A stretch of DNA of 64,000 nucleotides from Bradyrhizobium canariense (GCF_900105125.1 NZ_LT629750.1:3224001-3288000), one strand, 5' to 3'; counted from the stretch's first letter, positions 16,701 to 25,384 are shown. Notes: generated by a model from the letters alone, not told the origin. Translations and numbers: made by a program.

Positions 16701-17819
16701 TCAACTCCCGACCTCGATCCATTCGCGCCATATGGTCAGCAGCGCCGCCATGATCACGGGCCCCAGGAACAGGCCAAGAAATCCAAACGATTGCATACCG
16801 CCAAGAATTCCGATCAGCACCAACAAGAATGGCAGTCGTGCAGCACCTCCGATCAGCGCCGGCTGAATGACATTGTCACCGATCAGCAACGTCGCCGCGC
16901 CGAAGCTAAACAACCCTGCAGCCACCAACCAGCTACCGTCATGAACAGGCAGTATCAGCGCCGCCGCGGCGAGCGCCAGCCACGCACCGAGCGGTACCAT
17001 CGCCAGCGTCATCGTCAACACCGTGAAAAGCAGCGGATGTGGCACTCCTGACAGGACATACCCAATGCCGATAATCGCACCTTTTAGGATCGCGGCTGCG
17101 ACTGTGCCGTTCACGGTAGCGCGGATTGCATCCGCGATTTTGCTCACCAGGCGTTCGCCGGGATCCCCAAGCAGGCGGCCGACGGTGGCTAGTGCGTGAT
17201 CTGCCAACCATGCACCGTCGCGGAATACCAGGAACAGCGCGACCAGAGTGATCAGGAATAGAAACAGCCGGTGCAGCAACGCGCCCCCCAGCGTGCCGGT
17301 CCAGGCTGTGATATTTTCGGTGTTCACCCCGCGCAGCCATTCTACCAAGACCTCCGGATTGCTGAGGTTCGCCCGCCACCAAAGGTCAAGGTATTTGCCG
17401 GCGATCGGCAGTTCTGCGAGCCAGGCGGGAACTCGTAGTCCGCTCTCCTGCAGCTGATTGAGCGACCGCGCGAAAGCATCGCTGCCCTGCGCGATCTGGT
17501 GCACAGCCAAAACGATGGGCACCAGGAGAACGAGACCGGTCATGAGCGTAAACAGCAACGGCGCCAACACCGGAGACCGGCCGCCGAAGACGAGACTCTG
17601 GAACCGGGCGTAGATCGGCCAGGCGGTGATGGCGATCACCACGGCCCAGGTCAGCGCCGCCAAAAAATTGCGCGCGACCCAGGCCGCCAGCAACAGCACC
17701 AGAATTGCGATAGCGGCTCGGGTGAGCGCCCGTGTGCGTGAATCGAAAGGCAGCGCCGGCTTCTCAAAGGGCCGGAGCTGGCTTCCATCATTGCTCGGCA
17801 AGATTCCATGGCGCGGCAT
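16701..17819 (-). CDS. AI-2E/PerM-family membrane transporter
   Basis: 372 residues with about eight hydrophobic helices in the family order: two near residues 35-70, one at 85-105, then four or five in the C-terminal half. The conserved GDNVIQPALIGG motif lies between helices 6 and 7, followed by LIGILGGMQSFGFLGLFLGPV. Family members export autoinducer-2-like or other small solutes, or act as Na+/H+ antiporters; the substrate cannot be read from sequence. It is divergent from the gene at 18016, with an FNR-type box 93 bp upstream. Confidence 0.88.
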   Translation of the reverse strand: MPRHGILPSNDGSQLRPFEKPALPFDSRTRALTRAAIAILVLLLAAWVARNFLAALTWAVVIAITAWPIYARFQSLVFGGRSPVLAPLLFTLMTGLVLLVPIVLAVHQIAQGSDAFARSLNQLQESGLRVPAWLAELPIAGKYLDLWWRANLSNPEVLVEWLRGVNTENITAWTGTLGGALLHRLFLFLITLVALFLVFRDGAWLADHALATVGRLLGDPGERLVSKIADAIRATVNGTVAAAILKGAIIGIGYVLSGVPHPLLFTVLTMTLAMVPLGAWLALAAAALILPVHDGSWLVAAGLFSFGAATLLIGDNVIQPALIGGAARLPFLLVLIGILGGMQSFGFLGLFLGPVIMAALLTIWREWIEVGS

Positions 17820-17905
17820 GAGCGATTAGATCCCGGTCGCGCCGGCACATTCTTTTCCGCTGTCGCCGGCTTCAGCAGAGGTTAACTTGCATGCCTGCGC
17901 GGACG

Positions 17906-17919
17906 TTGATCGCCATCAA
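17906..17919. promoter_or_regulatory. FNR/FixK-type box, perfect
   Basis: TTGATCGCCATCAA, matching TTGAT-N4-ATCAA exactly. Centre is 103 bp before the start at 18016 and 93 bp before the divergent start at 17819. The identical 14-mer recurs at 18463. Confidence 0.72.
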
Positions 17920-17944
17920 CTGCCAATCTCTTTTCCCGCCGCGC

Positions 17945-17958
17945 TTGACAATCATCAT
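17945..17958. promoter_or_regulatory. Second, weaker FNR-like box
   Basis: TTGACAATCATCAT, one end mismatch. Centre is 64 bp before the start at 18016. Confidence 0.35.
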
Positions 17959-18015
17959 GGTTTTCTCTGCCGGTCTGCGATTTGTAACTCGAACGGAATA
18001 TTCAGGAATCGCACC

Positions 18016-18459
18016 ATGCCGGCTGAACTGGTTGACCTCAATCGCATCCTTCTGACTCTTGCCCGTTCCCGGGAATTTCCCGACGGCTCGTCACGCCATG
18101 GATATGATTTCATTGCGCCGCTCGATCCCGAGGGACACATCGATCCGATCCTCTGGAAGAAGTATCGTGACTACTGCCGGGTTCGGCGGTTTTGGGCAGG
18201 CGAGGACGACGAAGTCGGTCGCCTCATGCACAAGCCTGGCGGCGCTGAACACGCACGCTGGGTTTTCGAGTACGATCCCGGTCGGGATGACGACGATGAA
18301 GTCGGCTACAAGCTCGGTGAACATGCGTTTTTGCCGGGCGACTATGTCTCGATCAGCGGAAAGGACGGCAAGCTCCAAACGTTTCGCGTCATCAGCGTCA
18401 ATCCTGTCCTGCTGTCGATGGCCCTGGTCAAGTCGTTCGAACTGGAAATCAAGGTGTGA
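18016..18459 (+). CDS. Conserved hypothetical protein
   Basis: 147 residues, soluble, no signal peptide or membrane segment. The C-terminal part reads like a small beta-rich domain (LGEHAFLPGDYVSIS, then LQTFRVISV), and an acidic DDDDE run lies in the middle. I do not recognise the family by name; similar short proteins accompany stress genes in rhizobia. AGGAA precedes ATG 18016 by about 8 bases. One perfect and one weak FNR-type box lie upstream, so low-oxygen induction is inferred. Confidence 0.6.
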   Translation: MPAELVDLNRILLTLARSREFPDGSSRHGYDFIAPLDPEGHIDPILWKKYRDYCRVRRFWAGEDDEVGRLMHKPGGAEHARWVFEYDPGRDDDDEVGYKLGEHAFLPGDYVSISGKDGKLQTFRVISVNPVLLSMALVKSFELEIKV

Positions 18460-18462
18460 TCC

Positions 18463-18476
18463 TTGATCGCCATCAA
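18463..18476. promoter_or_regulatory. FNR/FixK-type box, perfect
   Basis: TTGATCGCCATCAA, the same 14-mer as at 17906. It lies 4 bases after the stop of the upstream gene. Centre is 139 bp before ATG 18609, or 94 bp if ATG 18564 is the start. Confidence 0.7.
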
Positions 18477-18608
18477 CGACAGATTGCGTTGCCGCGGCAA
18501 CGTCAGCGCCGCGGCCGGCAACCACGTCCATGAAGCTGAACGTCCCACCGTGAGATCCCTGTCATGCTCGATCGCACCCGCAATTTTCCTAACCCTAGCC
18601 ATCGCACG

Positions 18609-19577
18609 ATGCATGTGCCCCGCACCATGTTCGCTGCCGCCATCGACCGCTTCGGCGGACCCGAGGTGATCACCGCTCACGCTTTGCCGGTCCCGGAAGT
18701 CGATGCCGGCGAAGTCTTGATCGCCGTCGATACCGCCGGCGTCGGCCGATGGGACGCCGATGTTCGGGAAGGATTTTTTGCGTCCCGCAAGCCGCATTTT
18801 CCACTGGTTCTCGGCTATGACGGTGCCGGCATCATCGCAAAAGTCGGCTCGCGGGTGCGGCGGCTGAAGGTCGGCGACGAAGTCTATTCCTACAATTGGG
18901 AGAATCCGAAGGGCGGCTTCTACGCCGAATATGTCGCGGTGCCTGCCGACAAGGTCGCGCCGATCCCCAAGCGGCTGGATCTGCGGCATGCCGGCGCGAT
19001 CCCGATCACGGGCTTGACCGCGCTGCAGGGCATTGACGATGCGCTGGGTTTAAAAAAGGGCGAGACCATCATCATTCACGGCGCCTCGGGAGGCGTGGGG
19101 ACGCTTGCGGTGCAATTCGCAAGGCTCCGCGGCGCCAAGGTGTTTGCGACCGCATCGGGCAGGGAAGGGCTAGAACTGGTGCGGGAGATGGGTGCGCATG
19201 CCGCAGTCGACGGCAAGCGCCCCGATGTCGACAATCACGCGCGTCGTTTTGCGCCTGATGGCGTCGATGCGATCCTGGCTCTCGCCGGCGGAGACGGGCT
19301 GGAACGCTGCCTGAGTGTGCTTCGGCCCGGCGGCCGTGTTGCGCACCCCAACGGCGTCGAGCCTGCGCCGAAAAAACGGCGCGGCATGACCCTGATCCGT
19401 TATGACGGCATCTCCGGGGTCCGCGAATTCGAGCGCCTCAACGCCGCGGTGCAGGCAGCAAAGCTCAAAGTTCCGATCGCCGAATGTTATCCCCTCGCCC
19501 GGGCCTCCAAGGCGCACGAGCGCCTCGCCGAGGGTCACGTGCTCGGAAAGATTATCCTTTCAGTGCATGACGCGTAG
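18609..19577 (+). CDS. Zinc-independent alcohol dehydrogenase/quinone oxidoreductase family protein
   Basis: About 322 residues of the medium-chain dehydrogenase/reductase fold. The N-terminal GroES-like domain shows VLGYDGAGIIAKVGS. The NADPH-binding Rossmann domain shows HGASGGVGTLAVQFAR, the quinone-oxidoreductase form of the GxGxxG motif. Zinc-ligand cysteines are absent, so it should reduce quinones or enones with NADPH. Three in-frame starts (18564, 18609, 18627) are possible; none has a strong Shine-Dalgarno, and the FNR-box spacing would fit 18564 better. A perfect FNR-type box suggests anaerobic or stress expression. Confidence 0.85.
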   Translation: MHVPRTMFAAAIDRFGGPEVITAHALPVPEVDAGEVLIAVDTAGVGRWDADVREGFFASRKPHFPLVLGYDGAGIIAKVGSRVRRLKVGDEVYSYNWENPKGGFYAEYVAVPADKVAPIPKRLDLRHAGAIPITGLTALQGIDDALGLKKGETIIIHGASGGVGTLAVQFARLRGAKVFATASGREGLELVREMGAHAAVDGKRPDVDNHARRFAPDGVDAILALAGGDGLERCLSVLRPGGRVAHPNGVEPAPKKRRGMTLIRYDGISGVREFERLNAAVQAAKLKVPIAECYPLARASKAHERLAEGHVLGKIILSVHDA

Positions 19578-20156
19578 TGGTGCGCCCACGAAAAGGTATC
19601 GGCTGCCGATCAGGCGCTTGGAAGTCTTGCGACGATGAAAGCTGTCCGTCGCGGGCCGCCTGGCCGGAATTTTCACGGAACATCTCAGCCATCATTGAAA
19701 TGGCCATTTTCCCAACGGGAGGCTGAGTTTCGGCAATCTTCAGGATGGACTCACAGCACTCGTCCAGCAAACTCCCTGTCATCAGAGCTATCCCTGCGTT
19801 GCCCAGCCGGAAAGGGAATTTCGCGGATTGCGATTGGTTCCAGTGCTTTTTGCTTTGTGACGCTGAAAAATTAGGCTGCCCCAAAATGTTCTCCCAGGGT
19901 TCGGCCCAACCCGCGGCAATTCGCCGGCGTCGCGCACTCTGCGAGATCACTCCGTCGAAAAGGCCATTTGCCTTCGGGTGTCGCCGCAGAACTTCATCCA
20001 ATTGGCTAGCCCCTACGAGGAGCCCAGACCGAAAAGACGCGCATTGTTGACAGACGTCAACGCACACCTTGTCGTGCATGCAAGAAGTACGCCCGCGCTG
20101 CAAAAGCGGCAGAGATTCGAATAGTTCGGCAACCACGTCGCAGTTGGGAGCATGAC
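19578..20156. other. Gene-free stretch with an FNR-type box at its right end
   Basis: A 206-codon minus-strand frame crosses the region but has no recognisable domain and no good ribosome site. Apart from the box at 20047, nothing was identified. Confidence 0.4.
20047..20060. promoter_or_regulatory. FNR/FixK-type box, perfect TTGAC form
   Basis: TTGACAGACGTCAA. Centre is 103 bp before the HdeD-like gene start at 20157. Confidence 0.68.
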
Positions 20157-20777
20157 ATGGCCAGCACCACATTCAACTCCACCTCTGGCGTCGGCTCTAG
20201 TCCGGCGGCAGAGACACTCGTTCAAAACTGGTGGCTGTTTACGCTGCGAGGCGCTTTAGGCATCATCTTTGGAATCCTCGCGCTGATCTTTCCCGGTCCA
20301 ACGATACTGTCGCTGGTACTGCTGTTCTCCGCCTATATGATGGTCGACGGCATCTTCGGAATCATTTCGGCGGTGCGGGCGATCCGCCGCAAGGAGGACC
20401 GCTGGGGATTGCTGATATTTGAGGGGCTGCTCGATATCGCCACGGGCGTTGTGGCTTTTCTCTGGCCGGGCCTCACCGTTGTTGCGTTCGTCTGGCTGAT
20501 TGCCGCTTGGGCGATTGTCTCGGGCGGACTGATGACGGCCGCTGGCTTCCGGTTGAACATTGAGCATGGCCGGTGGTGGCTGGTTCTGGGCGGGCTATTG
20601 TCCCTCGCCTATGGCGTGCTCCTCATCATCACGCCGTTGATCGGAGCTGTCGTGTTCACCTGGTGGCTGGGCGCTTACGCACTGGTTTTCGGTGTCGCGC
20701 TAGTCATCTTCTCTTTGAAGCTCCGGTCGCGGCAGCATGAACGCGTCAGCCCCACTGCGGTCGGAACAGCCGCTTAG
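20157..20777 (+). CDS. HdeD-family (DUF308) acid-stress membrane protein
   Basis: 206 residues with six membrane helices in three pairs and DUF308 signatures: WWLFTLRGALGIIFGILALI, then GLLDIATGVVAFLWPGLT, then GGLLSLAYGVLLIITP. In E. coli HdeD helps survival at low pH in dense cultures. GGGAGC precedes ATG 20157. A perfect FNR-type box lies 103 bp upstream, tying it to the same regulon as its neighbours. A very small gene follows at once. Confidence 0.88.
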   Translation: MASTTFNSTSGVGSSPAAETLVQNWWLFTLRGALGIIFGILALIFPGPTILSLVLLFSAYMMVDGIFGIISAVRAIRRKEDRWGLLIFEGLLDIATGVVAFLWPGLTVVAFVWLIAAWAIVSGGLMTAAGFRLNIEHGRWWLVLGGLLSLAYGVLLIITPLIGAVVFTWWLGAYALVFGVALVIFSLKLRSRQHERVSPTAVGTAA

Positions 20778-20787
20778 GCCGAAATCG

Positions 20788-20988
20788 ATGGCGCCCAAGG
20801 TATTGAGCCATCAAAGCCGAAAAGGCCGGGCACCCGCCCGGCCCTTGCAGATTGAAACGGTCGACGAAATCGATGAGAGCCTGATCGAAACTTTTCCTGC
20901 CAGCGACCCTCCGGCCTGGGTAGCCCTGGCCCGTGTCGGCATTCCCAAGCGACGCAAGACGAAGTCCAGCCGCGCCCGAAAAGCATGA
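20788..20988 (+). CDS. Small basic protein with an FPASDPPAW motif
   Basis: 66 residues: a lysine/arginine-rich N-terminus, the acidic segment VDEIDESLIETFPASDPPAW, and a basic C-terminus. The ESFPASDPP-like motif recurs in short rhizobial stress proteins of unknown function. It follows the HdeD-like gene by 10 bp and is probably cotranscribed. An upstream in-frame ATG at 20737 would overlap that gene by 41 bp and is less likely. Confidence 0.55.
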   Translation: MAPKVLSHQSRKGRAPARPLQIETVDEIDESLIETFPASDPPAWVALARVGIPKRRKTKSSRARKA

Positions 20989-21183
20989 CATCCCTGATCA
21001 TCGGTACAACATCGCCGGCTCGCCTTAAAATTGCGGCAAGTGTCGAATAACTGACGCAAGCTGCTTTTTCTTCACAGCGAAACACCCTGCGCCGAGTTGC
21101 TGAACCAATTTGGCGTTGCCAACCACAGAAGAAAGGTATCCAACTCATCCGGGCCGCCGCGAAAGTAACTCAAGGCGCAGGCA

Positions 21184-22902
21184 ATGCCGTGGACGGAGCC
21201 GGTTGCAAGTTTCAGTGAGTTGCGGCGTTGTATTCGCGATCTGGTCGCGCTCTCGACGCTGCCGGCCGGCTGGCAGAACTATGATATGCGTCAGATCGGC
21301 GCAAGCATTGTTGCCGCGCTGATCTCGATGCTGGATGCCGATTTCGTTTTCATTGCACTGCCTGGCCAGGGCAACCAGTTCGTCACCGAACTGGCCCGCA
21401 GCAGTCCGAAGCTGGATTCGGCGAACCTGCAACGCGTCCAGAAGAAGCTGCAGCAGGAAAGAGCCACGCTCGGCAGCGGGCGGGAATTTATCATTGCCGA
21501 CGTATCCGGCAGCAGCGGCCTGCGCGTGATGACCGCGCCCATCGGGTTCGGTGGCGATGCAACCCTCGCTGCAGGCTCTATTCGCCACACATTTCCAACC
21601 AGGACCGAGAAGCTGCTCCTCAATACCGGGGCCAATCAGGCGGCGATCGCGTTCCAGCAGTGGCTGGGAGACGCCGAGAAGAGAAGGTTTACAGCCTTGG
21701 TGCAGCGAACGACGGACCTCGTCGGCATCGCCTCGCTGAGCGGCCAGGTTCAGTACGTTAATCCGGCCGGTCTTGAATTGGTGGGACTTGCCAGCCTCGA
21801 CGACGCGTTGCGGCTTCACATACTCGATTTCGTTTCACCACAACACCGAAAGACTGTGGAGGATGAGGTTTGGCCTCTGGTACTGCGCATGGGCCGTTGG
21901 AAGGGAGAACTCGACCTCAAGCATTTCGGATCTGGAATAGAAATACCTTTCCAGATCGATTGCTTCAGGATCGACGATCCACGCACCGGAGAACCGATGA
22001 ACGTCGCAACGGTGAGCCGCGATCTCAGTGCGCAAAAGAATTCAGAAGCAACGCTGCATCATCTGAATGAAGGTCTGGAGCAACGCGTGGAAGAGCGGAC
22101 ATTTGAATTGGCAGAGGCTAACAAGCGGCTCGTTGCGGAGAAGCTCGAACGCGCGCAAATCGATTTGCGCTTTCAAAAACTGCAGAATGACCTTCTTCTT
22201 GCCGCCCGCCTCACCGCAGCCGCTCAGATGGCCGCCGCCCTCGCCCACGAAATCAGCCAGCCGCTTACGGCGGTCGTCAATTCAGTCAATGCAGCGAAGC
22301 GGCTGCTTGCGCGTGGCGGGCAGGTCAATATGCTGAGCGCGCTTGAGGTCACCGACGAGGCTTGCGAGCAGGCATTGCGGGCGAGCGAGATCGTCCGCAG
22401 CCTCCGCCAATTGGTCAGCAGGGATGAGACGGAAAGACGAATCGAGGAACTTCCTTCGATGATCGAGGAAGCCAGCGCCTTTGTATTGAATAGCGTCACT
22501 CCGCTGGCGCTGCGTCTGCGGTTTGAATTCGATGACAAGGCCCGCGAAGTATGGGTGAACCGGGTTCAAATTCAGCAAGTTATTGTCAATCTCGTCCGCA
22601 ATGCATTTGAGGCGATGGCCAATCAAGAACCGCGGGAGGTTACCCTGACGACGAAGGCCCTCGATGATGCGATGATCGAAATTGCCGTTGCCGATATTGG
22701 ACCCGGCATTCATGGCGATATTGCCGGCCAATTGTTTCGGCCGTTTGTTTCAAATAAGCACGATGGCATGGGATTGGGACTGTCTATCTCACGTTCGATT
22801 ATCGAGGCGCATGACGGTCAATTGATACTAGAGCCGAATCCCGGAGGCGGAAGCATTTTTCGCTTTACCCTTCCGTCCTGTGGAGCGGCACATGGCGACT
22901 GA
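21184..22902 (+). CDS. Cytoplasmic sensor histidine kinase (GAF-like, PAS, HisKA, HATPase)
   Basis: 572 residues without membrane helices. A GAF-like region (20-160) is followed by a PAS domain (170-290) and a coiled linker with EERTFELAEANKRL. The HisKA box is AALAHEISQPL with His355. The HATPase domain (440-565) shows N box VNLVRNAFEA, G1 ADIGPGIHG and G2 GMGLGLSIS. The PAS domain lacks the obvious haem-His signature of FixL, so the signal is unknown. It overlaps the response regulator at 22892 by 11 bp: one operon, one pathway. No FNR-type box precedes it, as expected for the top of a cascade. Confidence 0.9.
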   Translation: MPWTEPVASFSELRRCIRDLVALSTLPAGWQNYDMRQIGASIVAALISMLDADFVFIALPGQGNQFVTELARSSPKLDSANLQRVQKKLQQERATLGSGREFIIADVSGSSGLRVMTAPIGFGGDATLAAGSIRHTFPTRTEKLLLNTGANQAAIAFQQWLGDAEKRRFTALVQRTTDLVGIASLSGQVQYVNPAGLELVGLASLDDALRLHILDFVSPQHRKTVEDEVWPLVLRMGRWKGELDLKHFGSGIEIPFQIDCFRIDDPRTGEPMNVATVSRDLSAQKNSEATLHHLNEGLEQRVEERTFELAEANKRLVAEKLERAQIDLRFQKLQNDLLLAARLTAAAQMAAALAHEISQPLTAVVNSVNAAKRLLARGGQVNMLSALEVTDEACEQALRASEIVRSLRQLVSRDETERRIEELPSMIEEASAFVLNSVTPLALRLRFEFDDKAREVWVNRVQIQQVIVNLVRNAFEAMANQEPREVTLTTKALDDAMIEIAVADIGPGIHGDIAGQLFRPFVSNKHDGMGLGLSISRSIIEAHDGQLILEPNPGGGSIFRFTLPSCGAAHGD

Positions 22903-23530
22903 ACGAACTGTCTACGTTCTGGATGATGACGACGCCGTGCTTCGTTCGCTAGAACGTCTGCTGAGTTCGGCGAATTTCAAGCCGATCACCTTCGACCATC
23001 CAAGTGTTTTTCTGACGGCGGCAAAGACGTTCAAGACCGGCTGTGTCCTGTTGGACGTTCGCCTGCCGGGCATGAGCGGACTGGAGGTCCAGACGCAACT
23101 TATGAAGATGAGAAATGACCTCGCCGTCATCGTCGTGACTGGCCAGGGCGATATTCAGACCGCCGTTCGCGCGATGAAGGCCGGTGCAACCGACTTCCTT
23201 GAGAAGCCCTACAGCGATCATGCCTTGCTCGGGTCGATCGAGGTGGCGTTTGCGAGAGAGAACCAGCACAATCGCGACCACGATATCGCCGACGCCATCC
23301 GGCGAATCGCAACTCTCAGTCCGCGCGAGCGGGAGGTTCTTGATGGGCTGCTGGCAGGCCGCCCAAACAAGCTGATCGCTTACGATCTCGGGATCAGCGT
23401 GCGCACGGTCGAGGTCCACCGAGCGCGCATGATGGAGCGGCTGGGCATACGTCAGCTCACGGATGTCATCCGTCTGGGGGTGATGGCGCGGCTGAACGCG
23501 CCGTTACCCACCAACAGACAAAAAGGCTAG
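22892..23530 (+). CDS. FixJ-family response regulator
   Basis: 212 residues: receiver domain with acidic pocket DDDD (residues about 11-14), phosphoacceptor Asp55 (LLDVRLPG) and the Thr/Lys positions VTGQGD and FLEKPY. A LuxR/FixJ helix-turn-helix follows (LSPREREVLDGLLAG, then RTVEVHRARMMERLG). ATG 22892 has GGAG 6 bases upstream and overlaps the kinase gene. By analogy with FixLJ it should activate a fixK-like gene, and one lies immediately downstream in convergent orientation, the two stop codons sharing CTAG. Confidence 0.92.
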   Translation: MATERTVYVLDDDDAVLRSLERLLSSANFKPITFDHPSVFLTAAKTFKTGCVLLDVRLPGMSGLEVQTQLMKMRNDLAVIVVTGQGDIQTAVRAMKAGATDFLEKPYSDHALLGSIEVAFARENQHNRDHDIADAIRRIATLSPREREVLDGLLAGRPNKLIAYDLGISVRTVEVHRARMMERLGIRQLTDVIRLGVMARLNAPLPTNRQKG

Positions 23531-24249
23531 GCCGCGGCTCGACTGAGCGCCATCGGCTCCGGCCGGCGATCAGGCAGCCTTGCACCGGCACGGTCTTCCA
23601 GGGCGCCCCGGTTCAGAATTTTGACCGTTCGCTTGCCTGCCAAAGTAATGACGCCGCGGTGCTGCAGATCTGTAATGGCACGACACACGGTCTCGACCGA
23701 GACGGCGAGATATTCGGCTATGTCATAGCGCGTGACGGGCAGTTCCACCTGCCCCCTTGCTTCCAACGCTCGCCCGTCAAGCGAAAGCAGGAAGGACCCG
23801 ACCTTCTCAAGCGCGGTGACGCCACCAAGGATCAGGAGTTGTTCCTGGGATCGCGTGAGGGACTGAAACGCTACCTCGCGCAGTTCACGCGCGAACTGCG
23901 GATCACGCTCCGCGAAAAGTTCAACCCGTCCGCCGGGATAGCTCGCAAGCACAGTCTCCTCGGCAATCGCTTCGATCGTCTCATCCCTCCTGCTGTCCGA
24001 AACAAAGAAGCAATCCCGCGGCAGCATCAGATCGACGATTTGTCGCCGCCCGTCCGAGCGGATTGAGCAGCGCCGGACCGCGCCAACGATAACGTAATAC
24101 CAGTGGCCCGCAGGTCCTGAATCATTCGAAATCTCCTGGCCGCGATGGCATTTCACAATCGCTGCAAATGGATCGAGGCGTTTCAACGCATGGGGCTGCG
24201 CTGAAAGTATCCGCCGATAGTAATCCGCTGCGTGGGTTCTCGTTTTCAT
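23527..24249 (-). CDS. Crp/Fnr-family regulator of FixK type
   Basis: 240 residues: cNMP-like sensor domain (30-140), dimerisation helix (ELREVAFQSLTRSQEQLLIL), and a C-terminal helix-turn-helix with VTRYDIAEYLAVSVETVCRAI. The recognition helix keeps the E-x-x-x-R pattern (VETVCR) that reads TTGA half-sites in FNR/FixK. There is no N-terminal Cys cluster for an iron-sulfur centre, so oxygen is probably sensed elsewhere, as for FixK2. ATG 24249 with AAGGGA upstream is chosen over 24312. It is the best candidate to bind the many FNR/FixK boxes in this window. A TACGTA pair lies 115 bp upstream. Confidence 0.88.
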   Translation of the reverse strand: MKTRTHAADYYRRILSAQPHALKRLDPFAAIVKCHRGQEISNDSGPAGHWYYVIVGAVRRCSIRSDGRRQIVDLMLPRDCFFVSDSRRDETIEAIAEETVLASYPGGRVELFAERDPQFARELREVAFQSLTRSQEQLLILGGVTALEKVGSFLLSLDGRALEARGQVELPVTRYDIAEYLAVSVETVCRAITDLQHRGVITLAGKRTVKILNRGALEDRAGARLPDRRPEPMALSRAAA

Positions 24250-24355
24250 GACCGCGTCCCTTGTTCGAGGATCCGTTCGTATCGAGAGATATTTATCCTT
24301 CCGCAGAGCCAACTATCCCTCAGCGATAACGATCAAAAAATTCGGTAAATTTGCA

Positions 24356-24371
24356 TACGTAAAAATACGTA
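24356..24371. promoter_or_regulatory. Paired TACGTA element, site 1 (FixJ-like operator candidate)
   Basis: TACGTA-AAAA-TACGTA: two identical hexamers 10 bp apart, one helical turn, on the same face. It lies between the divergent fixK-like gene and the dsbA-like remnant. The only other copy seen is at 42819-42834 with the same spacing. FixJ sites have a GTA(A/C)GTA core. Confidence 0.6.
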
Positions 24372-24850
24372 ATGCGGTCACGGATGAAGGACGACAGGGA
24401 CCGAATGCGGCATCGTGCGCTGGCGCATCCCGTGGTCAACCAGGTGCAGCGGCATTTCGGCGGGCGGATGCGGCTCGTCTTTCGTCATTTCCCCCTGACC
24501 GAAGTGCATCCGCACGCCGAGATCGCCGCCGAAAGCGCTGAGTTCGCCGGCGCGGCCGGGCTGTTCTGGGAGATGCATGACGCTCTCTTTGCAAACCAGA
24601 GCAGGCTGAGCATACCGACGATCTTCCTGATCGCCGAAGAGCTCGGGCTTCCCGAAATAGCAATGCGGAACGCCTTGGAGACGGGCCAGTACCGAAATAG
24701 GGTACACTGCGACTTATGGGCGGCATACGTAGCGGCGTGAACGGAACCCTGACCTTCTTCATAAATGGCGTGCGGCCTGACGGTGCCTACGACTACGCCA
24801 ACCTGGTCGCGGGAATCCAGATGCGCCTCGCCGCCGACGCCGACGCATAG
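24372..24850 (+). pseudogene. DsbA/thioredoxin-like protein, decayed
   Basis: The middle of a DsbA-type (thioredoxin_4) domain is clear: AHPVVNQVQRHFGGRMRLVF, then HFPLTEVHPHAEIAAESAEF and FWEMHDALF. The CxxC active-site segment that should precede AHPVV is replaced by unrelated sequence. Near 24715 the frame shifts: the reading ends at 24740, while the conserved end (GVNGTLTFFINGV, then YDYANLVAGIQ) continues in another frame to a stop at 24850. Loss of the redox site plus a frameshift make it a pseudogene. Confidence 0.8.
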
Positions 24851-24909
24851 CCGATCTGAAAGAGCTTCCGATCGGACCGGCGTGGACGATTCAAAAACCT
24901 TCCGTGAAA

Positions 24910-24923
24910 TTGACAATGGTCAG
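24910..24923. promoter_or_regulatory. Weak FNR-like box
   Basis: TTGACAATGGTCAG, one mismatch. Centre is 66 bp before the start at 24983. Confidence 0.4.
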
Positions 24924-24982
24924 TGCTGCTTCGGGGTCCGGGAATTATCCCCGCCACTCCGGTCAAACTTCAGGAGAGAGCC

Positions 24983-25384
24983 ATGGTTGCCTCCGCAGTA
25001 TTCCGAATGCCCCTGATCGGGGCCGTACTCGCGCTCGCCCTCGCCACAGGTCCAGCGTTGCCACAAATAGGGATACAACTCATCAAGGTAGACCTCTCGG
25101 TCGTGGCGAAGGGCTATCGGATGAGCAAGCTGATTGGCAGCAGCGTCATCAACGACAAGAACGAGAAGATCGGGACTGTCGATGATGTGATCGCGGACAA
25201 GGACAAGAAGCAGCTGAGTTTCGCCGTGTTGCAGGTCGGCGGCTTCCTCGGCGTGGGCGGGCATCTTGTGGCGGTGCCGTATGACAGCTTAGTCATTGAC
25301 GATACCGGCCAGAAGATCACCCTGCCCGGCGCGTCGAAGGACGAACTGAAGAAGTTGTCTCAATTCAACTATCCGGCGTCGTGA
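24983..25384 (+). CDS. Secreted PRC-barrel protein, paralogue of 12147
   Basis: 133 residues: signal peptide (MPLIGAVLALALATGPAL region), then a PRC-barrel with VINDKNEKIGTVDDVIADKD, VAVPYDSLVIDD and the tail LPGASKDELKKLSQF. The barrel and tail match the protein at 12147, so the two are paralogues or close relatives. An AGGAGAGAG Shine-Dalgarno fixes ATG 24983. Its stop overlaps the GTG start of the next gene, so translation is probably coupled. A weak FNR-like box lies 66 bp upstream. Confidence 0.8.
   Translation: MVASAVFRMPLIGAVLALALATGPALPQIGIQLIKVDLSVVAKGYRMSKLIGSSVINDKNEKIGTVDDVIADKDKKQLSFAVLQVGGFLGVGGHLVAVPYDSLVIDDTGQKITLPGASKDELKKLSQFNYPAS

Noticed and set aside
19552..20172. 206-codon minus-strand frame in the gap before the HdeD-like gene
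   Set aside because: Some helical stretches look plausible, but there is no Shine-Dalgarno, no known family, and it would overlap an FNR box and two gene ends.
22949..23419. 156-codon minus-strand frame over the FixJ-like gene
   Set aside because: Antisense shadow of a clear two-component regulator.
24723..24728. A further TACGTA hexamer
   Set aside because: Single copy inside the dsbA-like coding remnant; no partner at 10 bp.
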